Counted from the stretch's first letter, positions 9,212 through 18,788 are shown. The stretch is DNA of 64,000 bases from Metabacillus sp. B2-18 (GCF_021117275.1 NZ_CP088245.1:4404001-4468000); one strand, 5' to 3'. Notes: generated by a model from the sequence alone, not told the origin. Numbers and translations are program-made.

Positions 9212-9243
9212 GTAAACTAGCAATAAAAATATTGCTAGTTTAC
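9212..9243 (-). terminator. Hairpin overlapping the ftsX stop
   Basis: Fourteen-base perfect stem (9212-9225 with 9230-9243, loop AAAA) that includes the ftsX stop codon and is followed on the minus strand by TAGTTTTTAC. It probably reduces read-through from ftsEX into the M23 gene. Confidence 0.65.
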
Positions 9244-10130
9244 ACTTTTAAAAACTTACGAACAGACATTAAACTTCCCCAAATTCCAATTAACGCACCG
9301 ATGAACAATAGAAGAGCTGATATTTGGAAAAGGAATGGACTTGACGGTAATAACTCAACAAATGATCCTTGAAGCTTAGGAATCGCCCATGTGTACAGAG
9401 ATTTATAAACAACGCCAATTAAAATAATCGGAATCACTGCACCAAAAACACCTAGGAATAAACCTTCAAGGAAGAATGGCCAACGAATAAATCCGTTAGT
9501 TGCCCCTACAAGTCTCATAATCTCAATTTCATGTCGACGAGCAACGATTGTAATTTTAATCGTATTAGAAATTAAGAACATGGCAGTAAAGATTAGTCCG
9601 ATGATTAAGCCAATTCCAATATTACGAGAGATCGAAATGACATCAAATAATTTTTCAACTTGATCTTGACCGTATCTTACCTTAGAGGCATTATCCAATT
9701 TCGTAATCTTCTCGGCTAAAGCACTCGTATCATTTGGATCCTTTGCTTTTACAATAAACACGTCATTTAACGGGTTATTTTGTTCAAAAAGCTGGAATGA
9801 CTTTCCTTCTTCTCCTAAGCTTTCAACAAGATTTTCTAGCTCTTTTTCTTTAGGAGAGAAAACAACGGTATCCACTTGTTCTATTTTTTCTATATTACTT
9901 TTAAGAGCATTTTGCGCTGCTTCATCTGCTGTTACATCGATCAATACACGAATCTCAACATCTTTTTCAAGATTAGATGCAACATGGTTAAGATTCATCA
10001 TGATGACTAGGAATGTTCCGACTAAGATCAGCGTCACAGTCACCGCACTGATCGATGCAAATGTCATCCATGTATTTCTTGCTAAACTCTTTAAGCTTTC
10101 ACGAATATGACGGCCAAGAGAATTAGTCAT
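9240..10130 (-). CDS. ftsX: FtsX, cell-division ABC permease
   Basis: 296 residues when started at the ATG at 10130, which has GAGGGGAG ten bases upstream. The longer frame to 10193 has no independent support, and the 296-residue form equals the usual FtsX length. The N-terminus SLGRHIRESLKSLARNTWMT is typical. Four membrane segments: one near residue 25, then three in the C-terminal half, with a large extracellular loop (about 50-165) that contacts the hydrolase. It overlaps the end of ftsE by eight bases (translational coupling). With FtsE it gates the peptidoglycan hydrolase. Confidence 0.93.
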   Translation of the reverse strand: MTNSLGRHIRESLKSLARNTWMTFASISAVTVTLILVGTFLVIMMNLNHVASNLEKDVEIRVLIDVTADEAAQNALKSNIEKIEQVDTVVFSPKEKELENLVESLGEEGKSFQLFEQNNPLNDVFIVKAKDPNDTSALAEKITKLDNASKVRYGQDQVEKLFDVISISRNIGIGLIIGLIFTAMFLISNTIKITIVARRHEIEIMRLVGATNGFIRWPFFLEGLFLGVFGAVIPIILIGVVYKSLYTWAIPKLQGSFVELLPSSPFLFQISALLLFIGALIGIWGSLMSVRKFLKV

Positions 10131-10809
10131 AAATACCATACTCCCCTCTTGCTTCGTCACGCACAATCTTTCCATCCTCGATTGCGATGACACGCTTTTT
10201 TAACGTGTTCACGATTTCTTTGTTATGTGTAGCCATCACAATCGTTGTTCCACGATCATTGATTTCTTCAAACAAGTGCATGATTTCCCATGATGTGTCA
10301 GGGTCAAGGTTACCCGTCGGCTCATCGGCAATCATTACTGCCGGATTGTTCACAATGGAACGCGCAATCGATACACGCTGCTGCTCCCCACCTGATAATT
10401 CATTTGGGAAAAATCTCGCTTTGTGTTTCAGTTGAACTAAGTCTAGTACATCTAGTACTCTCTTTTTAATATTTTTAGGGTTTTCACCAATAACTTCTAA
10501 TGCAAATGCTACATTTTCAAAGACTGTTAGCTTCGGTAAAAGTTTAAAATCCTGGAAAACGACGCCGATATTACGTCTTAATAAAGGGACCTTGTTTTCC
10601 TTAAGCTTAGATAAATCCATTCCGTTAATGATGATTTTTCCACTTGAAGGCTTTTCCTCACGGTACATCATTTTAATAAATGTTGATTTACCTGCACCAC
10701 TTGGTCCAACAACATAAACAAACTCACCTTGGTTGATCATTATATCGATTCCGTTAACGGCTAACACACCATTTGGATACGTTTTATATACTTCTGACAT
10801 TTCTATCAT
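10123..10809 (-). CDS. ftsE: FtsE, cell-division ABC ATPase
   Basis: 228 residues. Walker A GPSGAGKST (about 35-43), Q-loop region VVFQDFKLL, signature LSGGEQQR, Walker B VMIADEPTGNLD and an H-loop (ATHNKE) are all intact. Cytoplasmic ATPase that pairs with FtsX. The ATG has AGGTGG six bases upstream, and a possible extended -10 promoter lies about 100 bases upstream. The operon order ftsE-ftsX-hydrolase supports a role in controlled wall cleavage rather than transport. Confidence 0.95.
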   Translation of the reverse strand: MIEMSEVYKTYPNGVLAVNGIDIMINQGEFVYVVGPSGAGKSTFIKMMYREEKPSSGKIIINGMDLSKLKENKVPLLRRNIGVVFQDFKLLPKLTVFENVAFALEVIGENPKNIKKRVLDVLDLVQLKHKARFFPNELSGGEQQRVSIARSIVNNPAVMIADEPTGNLDPDTSWEIMHLFEEINDRGTTIVMATHNKEIVNTLKKRVIAIEDGKIVRDEARGEYGIYD

Positions 10810-10911
10810 AATAAACCACCTAAAGTTGTTTTTTGAATCTATGTCACTTTTTGTCGTTAATTGTCGAAAAAGTAGACATAGTAATTCCTTGTCTCTAAAA
10901 CTACAAAATTT

Positions 10912-10920
10912 ATTATAACA
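10912..10920 (-). promoter_or_regulatory. Possible extended -10 promoter for ftsEX
   Basis: The minus strand reads TGTTATAAT, an extended -10 element (TGnTATAAT). It gives an untranslated leader of roughly 95 bases before ftsE. No good -35 is seen 17 bases upstream, so this rests on the extended -10 alone. Confidence 0.4.
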
Positions 10921-11045
10921 TCAATTTTCGTCAAGAATAGACTAAATTATATTACATTTTCATTTCATGTCTGTTAATAGATGTCGAAACGCTGTAATAT
11001 AGGAGGTTTTTTTGGCGAGTTTGGAATAATGTAACAAGAAAAAAA

Positions 11046-11067
11046 CACTGATAAAATATCTTCAGTG
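11046..11067 (-). terminator. Terminator overlapping the HD-GYP gene stop
   Basis: Six-base stem CACTGA/TCAGTG that includes the TGA stop, followed on the minus strand by a run of seven T. Short but well placed. Confidence 0.6.
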
Positions 11068-11997
11068 CTTCTTTTTAATGAGGTGATGTTTATTTTTTTC
11101 AACATATGTAATAAAGGCATCAGCAATGGCTGGATCAAACTGTGTTCCTTTGCTTTTCTTTATTTCGTCTAGTGCTGCTTTAACATTTTTCTTCCCTCGG
11201 TACACTCTGCTCGTTGTCATCGCATCAAATGCGTCGGCAACTGCGGCAATTCGGGCTAGATACGGAATTTCTTCACCTTTTAAACCATTAGGATATCCTT
11301 TTCCGTCATATCTTTCATGATGGTGTAAAATGATATCTAAAATGCCTGTATTTTTATAGGTTGATAGGTTTTTTAGTGTATGGTACCCGACGCTCGGATG
11401 ATCTTTTATTGTGTTGTATTCTTCTGCTGTTAGCTTCTCTTTTTTATTTAGAACGGCTTCTGGGATTGAGATTTTTCCGATATCATGCAGTAAACCACCA
11501 AGATAAACACTTTTTACTTTTTGTTCGGATAAGCCTAATTCCTCTGCGATTATTTTGGCATAGTAAGCAACATTCTCTGAATGCATAGCAGTGTACGGAT
11601 CTCTTGAGTCCAGTAATCTTGAAAAGGACGCGGCTAATTCAACATTAACCTTTTGTTGACGGATGTAGCTTGATACTAGAACGGAAATGGCTGCCCCGAC
11701 GATAAAATAGTAAACCCACACTAAAAAATAAGAGTCAATATAAGGGATACTATCAGGCGCTAAGAGATACCTCGCTAAAGAAACAAGTCCACTTTGCATG
11801 AGTAAAACAATCAGATTTTTATATATTAAGCCGAGCAGAATCATCACTAGCATTAACAAAACAACGACAAATCGACCATAAGGGGCTTTATCAGCTGTGA
11901 AAAGGATAAAGCCGCTGATAATATAAAGAACCCATCTAAATTTAGAGAGCGTTACCAATAATGGGTTTATAGAAGAGGTATCATGGTATATATTCAT
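11062..11997 (-). CDS. Membrane-anchored HD-GYP phosphodiesterase
   Basis: 311 residues: about four N-terminal membrane segments (about 20-110), then an HD-GYP domain (about 120-300) with LLHDIGK (HD at 171-172), HHHERYDGKGYPNGL (GYP at 234-236) and ADAFDAMTTSRVYR. The metal ligands are present, so it is probably active. HD-GYP proteins hydrolyse c-di-GMP or related cyclic dinucleotides. It is a single gene between ftsEX and cccB with AAGGAGA before the ATG; B. subtilis has no gene of this type at this place that I recognise. The signal sensed by the membrane part is unknown. Confidence 0.88.
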   Translation of the reverse strand: MNIYHDTSSINPLLVTLSKFRWVLYIISGFILFTADKAPYGRFVVVLLMLVMILLGLIYKNLIVLLMQSGLVSLARYLLAPDSIPYIDSYFLVWVYYFIVGAAISVLVSSYIRQQKVNVELAASFSRLLDSRDPYTAMHSENVAYYAKIIAEELGLSEQKVKSVYLGGLLHDIGKISIPEAVLNKKEKLTAEEYNTIKDHPSVGYHTLKNLSTYKNTGILDIILHHHERYDGKGYPNGLKGEEIPYLARIAAVADAFDAMTTSRVYRGKKNVKAALDEIKKSKGTQFDPAIADAFITYVEKNKHHLIKKKH

Positions 11998-12086
11998 TCT
12001 TGTCTCCTTGGGAAAAATTTCTTAAAATTTAGTATACTACAAAATATGACAAAATCACCAAAATAGTGCGCTACCCACTAAAAAAA

Positions 12087-12106
12087 GGATAACCATTAGG
12101 CTATCC
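12087..12106 (-). terminator. Terminator after cccB
   Basis: On the minus strand GGATAGCC pairs with GGTTATCC (one G-T wobble) around a 4-base loop and is followed by TTTTTTTA. The wobble pairs only on this strand, which fixes the direction. Confidence 0.8.
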
Positions 12107-12113
12107 CTTACTC

Positions 12114-12452
12114 TTATTTCTTTTCAGCTAACCAAGCTGCCACAACTTCAGCATCTGCTTCATTTAAAATTCCCTTTGGCATACCACCTTGACCGTTGAT
12201 GATGATGCTTGCAATTTCGTCCTGACTGTATTTTGCTCCAACTTCAGTTAGCTTTGGACCTGCTCCACCTTCAAGTTCACGACCATGACAGCCGATACAG
12301 CTTTTTTGATAAATCTCTTCTGCATCTCCGCTCGCTGTTTCTGTTGTGCCTTCAGTTGTATCTGCCGCTTCATCAGCAGGTGCATCTTCTCCACCACATG
12401 CTGATAAAACAAACACAGACCCTAATAATAAGGCGAATAATTTCGTTTTCAA
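12114..12452 (-). CDS. cccB: Cytochrome c551, membrane lipoprotein
   Basis: 112 residues from a TTG start at 12452, which has AGGAGGA six bases upstream; the GTG at 12470 would place that site inside the gene. Lipoprotein signal LLGSVFVLSAC with the lipid-bearing Cys at 19, then a low-complexity acidic linker and one c-type heme motif CIGCH (Cys52, Cys55, His56), with Met91 in GGMPKG as probable axial ligand. It carries electrons to terminal oxidases on the outer face of the membrane. The length equals B. subtilis CccB and the place next to yvjA is conserved. Confidence 0.92.
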   Translation of the reverse strand: MKTKLFALLLGSVFVLSACGGEDAPADEAADTTEGTTETASGDAEEIYQKSCIGCHGRELEGGAGPKLTEVGAKYSQDEIASIIINGQGGMPKGILNEADAEVVAAWLAEKK

Positions 12453-12520
12453 AGGTATTCCTCCTTGCACCCGAATTTCATTATGTAAAAAGAGTCAATT
12501 CAAGGATTATTATAACCTAT

Positions 12521-13387
12521 CTACACTCTTTTGAAACCTTCACCAAGCACCTCAGAAGCATCTGTAACTGTCACAAATGCGTGCGGATCGATACTTCGTA
12601 CCAGTTGTTTCAATTTTGTGAATTCCGTTTGATCAACTACACACATGAGGACTGGTCTCTCATTATTTGTGAACCCGCCATGTGCTGCAAGTCTAGTAAC
12701 GCCACGGTCGATTTCGGTGAGGATCGCATCCTGAACCTCGGCCTGTTTGTTTGTAATAATCATCGTCATCTTCGAACGCCCGAGACCAATTTGCACAATA
12801 TCAATCGTTTTGCTCGTCACATATAAACCAACTAAAGCATAAAGTCCTCTTTCAATATCAAAAACAAATGCAGCTGATAGAACGATTAGACCATCAATAA
12901 GTGCCACACAAGTACCAAGTGACAGCCCTGTGTACTTATGAATGATTTGCGCAGCTAGATCAGTTCCACCTGTTGAAGCTTTACCGCGGAACACAATACC
13001 GAGACCAAGTCCTATACAAATTCCTCCGAAAAGTGAACCTAAGAGTGGATCCATTGTTGCTGGCTCCCAGTTTCTTGTTAGGTAAACGACTAATGGGACA
13101 AAAATGGTACCAATGAGAGTTTTGATCCCAAATTGCTTTCCTAGTAAAATAACTCCGGCAATAAATAGTGGTATGTTGAAGGCCCACTGAACATAGGCCG
13201 GCTCAAACCCAAACGTTGCATCAAGGATCGTACTAATTCCACTCACCCCACCTGATGCAACCCGGTTTGGTAGTAAAAATAAGTTGAATCCAATCGCAAC
13301 AAACGATGAGCCAACTAATATGTAGACGTACTCAAGTATTTTTTCTAATGTAGGATTATATGTATCATTTCGTTTTCGCATATTCAC
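12521..13387 (-). CDS. yvjA: YitT family membrane protein (YvjA)
   Basis: 288 residues: five or six membrane segments in the first ~200 residues, with the family stretches GVSGISTILDATFGF and GKASTGGTDLAAQI, then a C-terminal cytosolic DUF2179 domain (about 210-285). The chosen GTG at 13387 has AGGAGG eleven bases upstream; the ATG two codons later is the alternative. Genes of this family are common in Bacillus and their substrate is not established. Position between cccB and prfB matches B. subtilis yvjA. Confidence 0.88.
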   Translation of the reverse strand: MNMRKRNDTYNPTLEKILEYVYILVGSSFVAIGFNLFLLPNRVASGGVSGISTILDATFGFEPAYVQWAFNIPLFIAGVILLGKQFGIKTLIGTIFVPLVVYLTRNWEPATMDPLLGSLFGGICIGLGLGIVFRGKASTGGTDLAAQIIHKYTGLSLGTCVALIDGLIVLSAAFVFDIERGLYALVGLYVTSKTIDIVQIGLGRSKMTMIITNKQAEVQDAILTEIDRGVTRLAAHGGFTNNERPVLMCVVDQTEFTKLKQLVRSIDPHAFVTVTDASEVLGEGFKRV

Positions 13388-13600
13388 CGCTTTGTTACCC
13401 TCCTTTTTTAAACAATGCTATCCTTGCCCTAGATGAGTATAGCACCCGTGATTTTATCTGTGAATAACACCTAAATAACGTGGTAACGAGGTAAAGAAAT
13501 TAAGTGTTGTGGGGGGATTTTTTTTAGTGTTTGCTATTGTGGGGGAAATTATGGGGGGAGTGGTGTTTTTTGTGTAAGGGCGAGTTTGTATTGCTGAGGG

Positions 13601-14114
13601 TATGAGGTACATTTGACTGGCTTGGACCGGTGGTTTTGGTCTTCATCTTCTTTATGAAGTATATTTGGCGTGCGCGGAATGCTCGTTTTGGTCTTCATCA
13701 CACTTATGAAGTACATTTCGCTTGCTAAGATTGCTGGTTTTGTTCTTCATTCCACTTATGAAGTACGTTTGGCTTGCTCGGGCAGCTGATTTTGGTCTTC
13801 ATCTCCTTTATGAAGTACATTTCGCTTGCTCGGGCAGCTGATTTTAGTCTTCATCACACTTATGAAGTACATTTCGCTTGCTCGGGCAGCTGATTTTAGT
13901 CTTCATCACACTTATGAAGTACATTTCGCTTGCTCGGGCAGCTGATTTTAGTCTTCATCACACTTATGAAGTACATTTCGCTTGCTCGGGCAGCTGATTT
14001 TAGTCTTCATCACACTTATGAAGTACATTTCGCTTGCTCGGGCAGCTGATTTTAGTCTTCATCACACTTATGAAGTACATTTCGCATGCTTCGGCTGATG
14101 GTTTTGGTCTTCAT
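13601..14114. repeat. 52-bp tandem repeat array, about 10 units
   Basis: The marker CTTCAT recurs at 13641, 13693, 13745, 13797, 13849, 13901, 13953, 14005, 14057 and 14109, an exact 52-base period. Five consecutive units (13809-14068) are identical; the outer units differ at several positions. At eight of the ten markers the sequence reads CTTCAT, seven variable pyrimidine-rich bases, ATGAAG, so a 6-bp inverted repeat is kept while the loop changes (CACACTT, CTTCTTT, TCCACTT, CTCCTTT); unit ends at the array edges lose it. 52 is not a multiple of three, so it is not coding. It fills most of the gap between yvjA and prfB; the preceding 13440-13600 stretch is G/T-rich with three runs of five or six G. 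Confidence 0.95.
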
Positions 14115-14247
14115 AAAACTACAAAAATATTTTTTTCTAATTGTCTTTTTTAGTAAGTCGCTTTTAAAGTTAAACATTCTTGCTGCTGCTATATCTAGCA
14201 TCACTCATTCAAATAAATGTAAACCAACAAATTTGATAAAGAAAAAA

Positions 14248-14299
14248 CGCCCAGAACTGACTGTCCTCTTTATAAGAAGGAACAGCCAAACTCTGAGCG
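14248..14299 (-). terminator. Terminator after prfB
   Basis: Long imperfect stem (CGCTCAGAGTT... with ...CTGGGCG on the minus strand) ending in GCGTTTTTTC, 15 bases after the prfB stop. Confidence 0.75.
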
Positions 14300-14314
14300 A
14301 TTTTCATCACTATA

Positions 14315-15416
14315 TTATTGAATCTTCGAACGTAAATACGCGTCAATAAACGGATCAAGCTCTCCGTCCATTACAGCATGAACGTTTCCGATTTCTGTGT
14401 TTGTGCGGTGATCTTTAACCATTGAATACGGGTGGAAAACATAAGAACGAATTTGGCTTCCCCAACCGATATCTTTTTGCTCACCACGAATTTCGGCAAG
14501 CTCTGCTTCTTGCTCTTCAATACGCTTTTGATAAAGCTTAGCTTGAAGCATTTTCATGGCGCGTTCACGGTTTTTAATTTGCGAACGTTCCGTTTGACAT
14601 GTTACAACAATGTTAGTTGGAGTGTGGGTAATACGAACAGCTGAGTCTGTTGTATTGATATGCTGTCCACCGGCACCACTTGCACGGTACGTATCAATTT
14701 TCAAATCTTCTGTACGGATTTCGATGTCGATTTCTTCATTGAATTCAGGCATAACTTCACAAGAAACGAACGAAGTATGACGACGACCTGATGAGTCGAA
14801 TGGAGAAATACGAACAAGGCGGTGTACACCTTTTTCAGCTTTTAAATAACCGTATGCGTTATGTCCCTTGATTAAAAGTGTAACACTTTTAATCCCCGCT
14901 TCATCACCAGGTAAGTAATCAAGTGTTTCAACCTTGAAGCCTTTTTTCTCTGCCCAGCGTGTGTACATACGAAGTAGCATTGAGCCCCAGTCCTGAGACT
15001 CTGTACCACCTGCGCCTGGGTGAAGCTCAAGGATTGCGTTGTTTTTATCATGTTGCTCGCTTAATAGCAATTGTAGTTCAAAGTCATTTAGCTTAGAAAC
15101 TAAATCTTTTATTTCAGTCACTAGTTCTTCTTTTAACTCATCATCTTCTTCTTCTTTAACAAGCTCATATGTTAATTGAAGATTTTCATATGATTCGTGA
15201 AGTTCGTGGAATTGATCCACCATTTCTTTTAATGCATTTGTTTCATTAATAACAGCTTGTGCAGCGTTTTGATTATCCCAGAAATCAGGTGCTGTCATTT
15301 GTGCTTCAAGCTGTTGGATTCGTGCTTCTTTTATATCGAGGTCAAAGAGACCCCCTAAAGTCCGCTAAACGTTTAGCTGTTTTTTCGAGCTCTTGACGAA
15401 TTTCTACTAGTTCCAT
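14315..15416 (-). CDS. prfB: Peptide chain release factor 2, programmed frameshift
   Basis: Translation starts at the ATG at 15416 (GGAG eight bases upstream), reads 24 codons to CTT followed by an in-frame TGA at 15342-15344, and must shift +1 to continue into DLDIKEAR and then MTAPDFWDN. The product after the shift is 366 residues, the usual RF2 length. It carries the peptidyl-tRNA hydrolysis motif GAGGQHIN and the stop-recognition region [15 protein letters not shown]2 reads UGA and UAA, so the internal TGA makes the gene self-regulating. It lies downstream of secA, as in B. subtilis. Annotation of only the 327-residue second frame would miss the N-terminus. Confidence 0.95.
15342..15356 (-). 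promoter_or_regulatory. RF2 +1 frameshift site
   Basis: The minus strand reads AGGGGGTCTCTTTGAC: an internal Shine-Dalgarno (AGGGGG), three bases, then the slippery CTT and TGA C. Spacing is identical to the known prfB autoregulatory site. Confidence 0.95.
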
Positions 15417-15566
15417 TGAGTTCACTCCATTTAATATTTTTGGCAAGTATATGATGTCTCTCACTTTAAACAATTCATGGTGCTTGATGTGAGAGGTGAG
15501 ATGTGAGACTTGAGGCATTCGGCGAACACCGATTGCACCGATTGCTTTTTTAAAACCACTCGCAAC

Positions 15567-15594
15567 AAGAGAGAGGTGGGTGCACCTCTCTCTT
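15567..15594 (-). terminator. Inverted repeat between secA and prfB
   Basis: Twelve-base perfect stem (AAGAGAGAGGTG with its complement, 4-base loop) about 45 bases after the secA stop. The following T content is low (CTTGTTGCG), so it may be an mRNA-processing or attenuator hairpin rather than a full terminator. Confidence 0.5.
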
Positions 15595-15639
15595 TGATAA
15601 TGATCTATTATATACGTTTCGATAGGTAAACGCCAGTTA

Positions 15640-18150
15640 TTATTGGCCGCAGCAGTTTTTGTATTTCTTTCCGCTGCCACAAATACACGCATCATTACGG
15701 CCGATTTCCACAACTTTACGAGTTGGTTTTTTCTTAACTGGCTCATCGCCTTCTTTCGCGTGTACAGCTGTTTGACCTTTTGCAACCTCTTGACGCTCAA
15801 GGTTGTTGCGGATTTGCGCCTTCATGATGTACTTCGCAACATCTTCTTCAATAGATGCAATCATGTTTTCAAACATAGCGAAGCCTTCCATTTGGTATTC
15901 ACGTAAAGGATCATTTTGTCCGTAAGCACGTAAATGAATACCTTGACGAAGCTGATCCATTGCATCGATGTGATCCATCCATTTTGTATCAACTGCACGA
16001 AGAAGGATTACTTTTTCGAACTCACGCATTTGTTCTTCGCCAAAGTCTGCTTCTTTTGCATCGTAGTGTGCAAGTGCCTTTTTATAGATCAACTCAGACA
16101 TTTCCTCAGGATCTTTACGGCGAAGATCTGAAACAGCAAGCTCATCTTCTGTAAGAATGTTTGCATTCATATAGTCGATGATGCCTTCTAAGTTCCAATC
16201 TTCTTCTACTTCCTCTTTAGGAGTGTACATGCCTACCGCACGTTCGATCGTTGATTTTAGCATTTTCTCAACAATTTCACGGAGGTTGTCAGAATCAAGA
16301 ACCTCGAAACGTTGCTTGTAAATAACTTCACGCTGCTGACGAAGAACATCGTCATATTGTAAAAGCTGCTTACGTGCATCAAAGTTATTACCTTCAACAC
16401 GTTTTTGCGCAGATTCAACAGCACGTGAAACGATTTTACTTTGAATTGGCTGCGTATCGTCCATACCAAGGCGGTCCATCATGTTCATCATATTTTCTGA
16501 ACCAAAACGACGCATTAATTCATCTTCCATTGAAAGATAGAATTGAGTGATACCAGGATCTCCTTGACGACCAGAACGTCCACGAAGTTGGTTATCAATA
16601 CGACGAGATTCGTGACGTTCAGTACCGATTACAGCTAACCCGCCAACCTCACGAACACCTTCGCCAAGCTTGATATCCGTACCACGACCAGCCATGTTTG
16701 TCGCGATCGTGACAGCACCACGTTGTCCGGCATTTTCAATAATTTCTGCTTCTTTTTCATGATTTTTCGCATTCAAGACATGATGCGGAACACCTTTTTT
16801 CTTAAGAAGCTGAGAAATTAATTCAGACGTTTCAACGGCAACTGTACCAACAAGTATAGGTTGACCTAAGTCATAACGTTGTTTTACTTCCTCAACAACG
16901 GCACGGAATTTCCCTTCCATTGAACGGTAAACTAAATCAGCTCGATCATCACGAGCAATTGGTTTGTTCGTTGGAATCGCCACAACCTGCATGTTGTAAA
17001 TATTACGAAACTCTTCTTCTTCCGTTTTCGCTGTACCTGTCATACCAGACAGCTTCTTGTACATACGGAAGTAGTTTTGGAACGTAATCGTTGCAAGTGT
17101 CATGCTTTCATTTTGAATTTCAAGACCTTCTTTTGCCTCAATTGCTTGGTGTAGTCCATCACTGTAACGGCGGCCCTTCATTAAACGACCTGTGAACGAG
17201 TCAACGATAACAACTTGTCCTTCTTCCACAACATAGTCCACATCATTTTGCATAACAAACTGTGCTTTTAATGCTTGGTTAATGTGGTGAAGTAATGCCA
17301 CATGTGAAATATCGAAAAGATTTTCAATGCCAAACGCTTTTTCCGCCTTTGTCATACCATCTTCTGTTAACTGAACAGCCTTTGTTTTCACATCATACGT
17401 GAAATCTTCTTCCTGTTTAAGTTGACGAACAAAACCATTAGCTTGAATGTAAAGCTTAGTAGATTTAGCCGCTTGTCCCGAAATAATTAACGGAGTTCTC
17501 GCTTCATCGACTAAGATCGAGTCAACCTCATCGATTACGGCAAAGTTAAGCGGACGCTGTACCATTTGTTCACGATAAAGAACCATGTTATCACGTAAAT
17601 AATCAAAACCTAATTCGTTATTTGTAGAATAGGTAATGTCTGCAGCATACGCTTCACGCTTTTCATCTTTATCTAAAGAATTTAAGTTAAGACCTACTGT
17701 TAAGCCTAAGAAATCGTAAAGTTGACCCATTTCATGTGCATCACGACTTGCTAAGTATTCATTGACCGTGACAACATGCACACCTTCACCAGAAAGCGCA
17801 TTTAAATAAACAGGCATTGTGGAAGTTAACGTTTTACCTTCCCCTGTTTTCATCTCAGAAATATTTCCTTCATGTAAGGAAATACCCCCCATTAACTGAA
17901 CCTTGTACGGGTATAGCCCCAACACACGCTTCGCTGCTTCACGAACAACAGCAAACGCTTCTATTAAAAGATTATCTAGCGATTCACCGTTCGCTACACG
18001 ACCTTTAAACTCCTCTGTTTTTGCCTTTAATTGCTCATCAGATAAACCACTCATCTGACCGCTAAGCGCATCAATCTGATCAGCCATCTTCTCATAACGA
18101 TTTAACGCACGCTTATTAAAATCAAACACCTTATTCAAAATTCCAAGCAT
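15640..18150 (-). CDS. secA: SecA, preprotein translocase ATPase
   Basis: 836 residues, full length for the Bacillus form. Walker A region [24 protein letters not shown] (DEAD-like motor), the helicase II motifs [10 protein letters not shown] and RGRSGRQGD, and a C-terminal zinc-binding tail [13 protein letters not shown]. It drives export through SecYEG at the membrane. GAGGAG precedes the ATG. In B. subtilis its upstream neighbour is hpf; here the rbs block lies between them. Confidence 0.97.
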   Translation of the reverse strand: MLGILNKVFDFNKRALNRYEKMADQIDALSGQMSGLSDEQLKAKTEEFKGRVANGESLDNLLIEAFAVVREAAKRVLGLYPYKVQLMGGISLHEGNISEMKTGEGKTLTSTMPVYLNALSGEGVHVVTVNEYLASRDAHEMGQLYDFLGLTVGLNLNSLDKDEKREAYAADITYSTNNELGFDYLRDNMVLYREQMVQRPLNFAVIDEVDSILVDEARTPLIISGQAAKSTKLYIQANGFVRQLKQEEDFTYDVKTKAVQLTEDGMTKAEKAFGIENLFDISHVALLHHINQALKAQFVMQNDVDYVVEEGQVVIVDSFTGRLMKGRRYSDGLHQAIEAKEGLEIQNESMTLATITFQNYFRMYKKLSGMTGTAKTEEEEFRNIYNMQVVAIPTNKPIARDDRADLVYRSMEGKFRAVVEEVKQRYDLGQPILVGTVAVETSELISQLLKKKGVPHHVLNAKNHEKEAEIIENAGQRGAVTIATNMAGRGTDIKLGEGVREVGGLAVIGTERHESRRIDNQLRGRSGRQGDPGITQFYLSMEDELMRRFGSENMMNMMDRLGMDDTQPIQSKIVSRAVESAQKRVEGNNFDARKQLLQYDDVLRQQREVIYKQRFEVLDSDNLREIVEKMLKSTIERAVGMYTPKEEVEEDWNLEGIIDYMNANILTEDELAVSDLRRKDPEEMSELIYKKALAHYDAKEADFGEEQMREFEKVILLRAVDTKWMDHIDAMDQLRQGIHLRAYGQNDPLREYQMEGFAMFENMIASIEEDVAKYIMKAQIRNNLERQEVAKGQTAVHAKEGDEPVKKKPTRKVVEIGRNDACICGSGKKYKNCCGQ

Positions 18151-18288
18151 CTAATACGCTCCTCTGTGTTTAGAGTGAAATTGCTTTTATGTAAAGTTTC
18201 GTCTATTCCCTATTTTAGCACTAGTTGGGGTGGTGGGGCAACAGGCGGGTGACATGGTTTGGTGTTGGGGGTGGGAGGGGGTTTTGGA
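18151..18288. other. G-rich spacer upstream of secA
   Basis: Contains GGGG runs at about 18227 and 18235, GGG at 18247 and a GGGGGTGGGAGGGGG cluster near 18266-18281. No ORF or clear promoter for secA was recognised in it. It ends at a copy of a dispersed inverted repeat. Confidence 0.6.
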
Positions 18289-18357
18289 GTGCCTGTCACT
18301 TCCCGAGTTTTGTCGGAAGAACTTCGGGGGGTGACAGGCACGACCCGAAGTTTGTCG
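18289..18357. repeat. Dispersed inverted repeat, copy A
   Basis: GTGCCTGTCAC (18289-18299) pairs with GTGACAGGCAC (18331-18341), an 11-bp perfect inverted repeat; the inner part has CCCGAGTTTTGTCGGAAG and the right flank CCCGAAGTTTGTCG. A second copy lies at 18885-18968. This is REP-like intergenic DNA. Confidence 0.85.
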
Positions 18358-18385
18358 ATTAAAAAAGCACTCTTTTCACATAAAA

Positions 18386-18415
18386 AAACTTACCAAGAAT
18401 AACCTTAGTAAGTTT
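18386..18415 (-). terminator. Terminator downstream of the coiled-coil gene
   Basis: AAACTTACCAAG pairs with CTTAGTAAGTTT (one wobble) around six bases, followed on the minus strand by TTTTTTATG. It is about 90 bases past the stop codon. Confidence 0.7.
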
Positions 18416-18503
18416 AGAATAATTTATGATAGTTTATTCGCTAGATGGTATTGATAGTTGGAGTAATAGGAGCTAAAAACGAGGATCTAGTAGCAATAGT
18501 CAT

Positions 18504-18788
18504 TTACGATTGATTTAATTCACGTAGCTTCTTTTCATGTTGTAATGTTTTAACAGAAATAAAGTCAACCGTTTCTTGCGTTTCCGTTAATTCCACACGA
18601 AAGCCATCCATTTTTTTCTCTATTCTATCTAATCGTCCTTCAATGCTGTCGAATCTTTCATCAACTCGTTCGAATCTTTCATCGATTTTCTCGAATCTTT
18701 CATCTACTTTCTTAAACTTTTGATCCATTTTATCTGAGTGTAATTTTAGTGCGTTGAGGATCTCTTTCAACATTGTCTCCTGTTCCAT
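18504..18788 (-). CDS. Small coiled-coil protein, unknown function
   Basis: 94 residues from the ATG at 18788 (AAGGAGGTG seven bases upstream); the longer in-frame start at 18821 is not supported. The centre is a regular heptad coil built from near-identical seven-residue units (VDERFEK, IDERFER, VDERFDS, IEGRLDR), and the DNA shows the matching direct repeats TTCGAATCTTTCATC. No signal peptide or membrane segment. Short proteins of this kind are widespread in Bacillaceae as hypotheticals. The gene stands alone, bracketed by the two dispersed repeats at 18289 and 18885. Confidence 0.75.
   Translation of the reverse strand: MEQETMLKEILNALKLHSDKMDQKFKKVDERFEKIDERFERVDERFDSIEGRLDRIEKKMDGFRVELTETQETVDFISVKTLQHEKKLRELNQS

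Noticed and set aside
12209..12826. 205-codon plus-strand frame over cccB and yvjA
   Set aside because: It is the antisense of two well-supported genes, rich in His, Leu and Cys runs without a ribosome site.
13601..14114. CRISPR array
   Set aside because: The whole 52-base unit repeats, including the part that would be spacer, five times identically, and no cas gene is near. It is a tandem repeat.
14086..14349. 87-codon plus-strand frame starting in the 52-bp array
   Set aside because: Crosses the array edge and the prfB terminator, no ribosome site and no conserved pattern.
15479..15532. Riboswitch or leader upstream of prfB
   Set aside because: Partly symmetric GTGAGA repeats, but no known aptamer pattern and no terminator-antiterminator pair that I could draw.
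15342..15800. 152-codon minus-strand frame spanning the secA end and prfB start
   Set aside because: Only its last 24 codons are real; they are the zero frame of prfB before the programmed shift. The rest is out-of-frame over secA.
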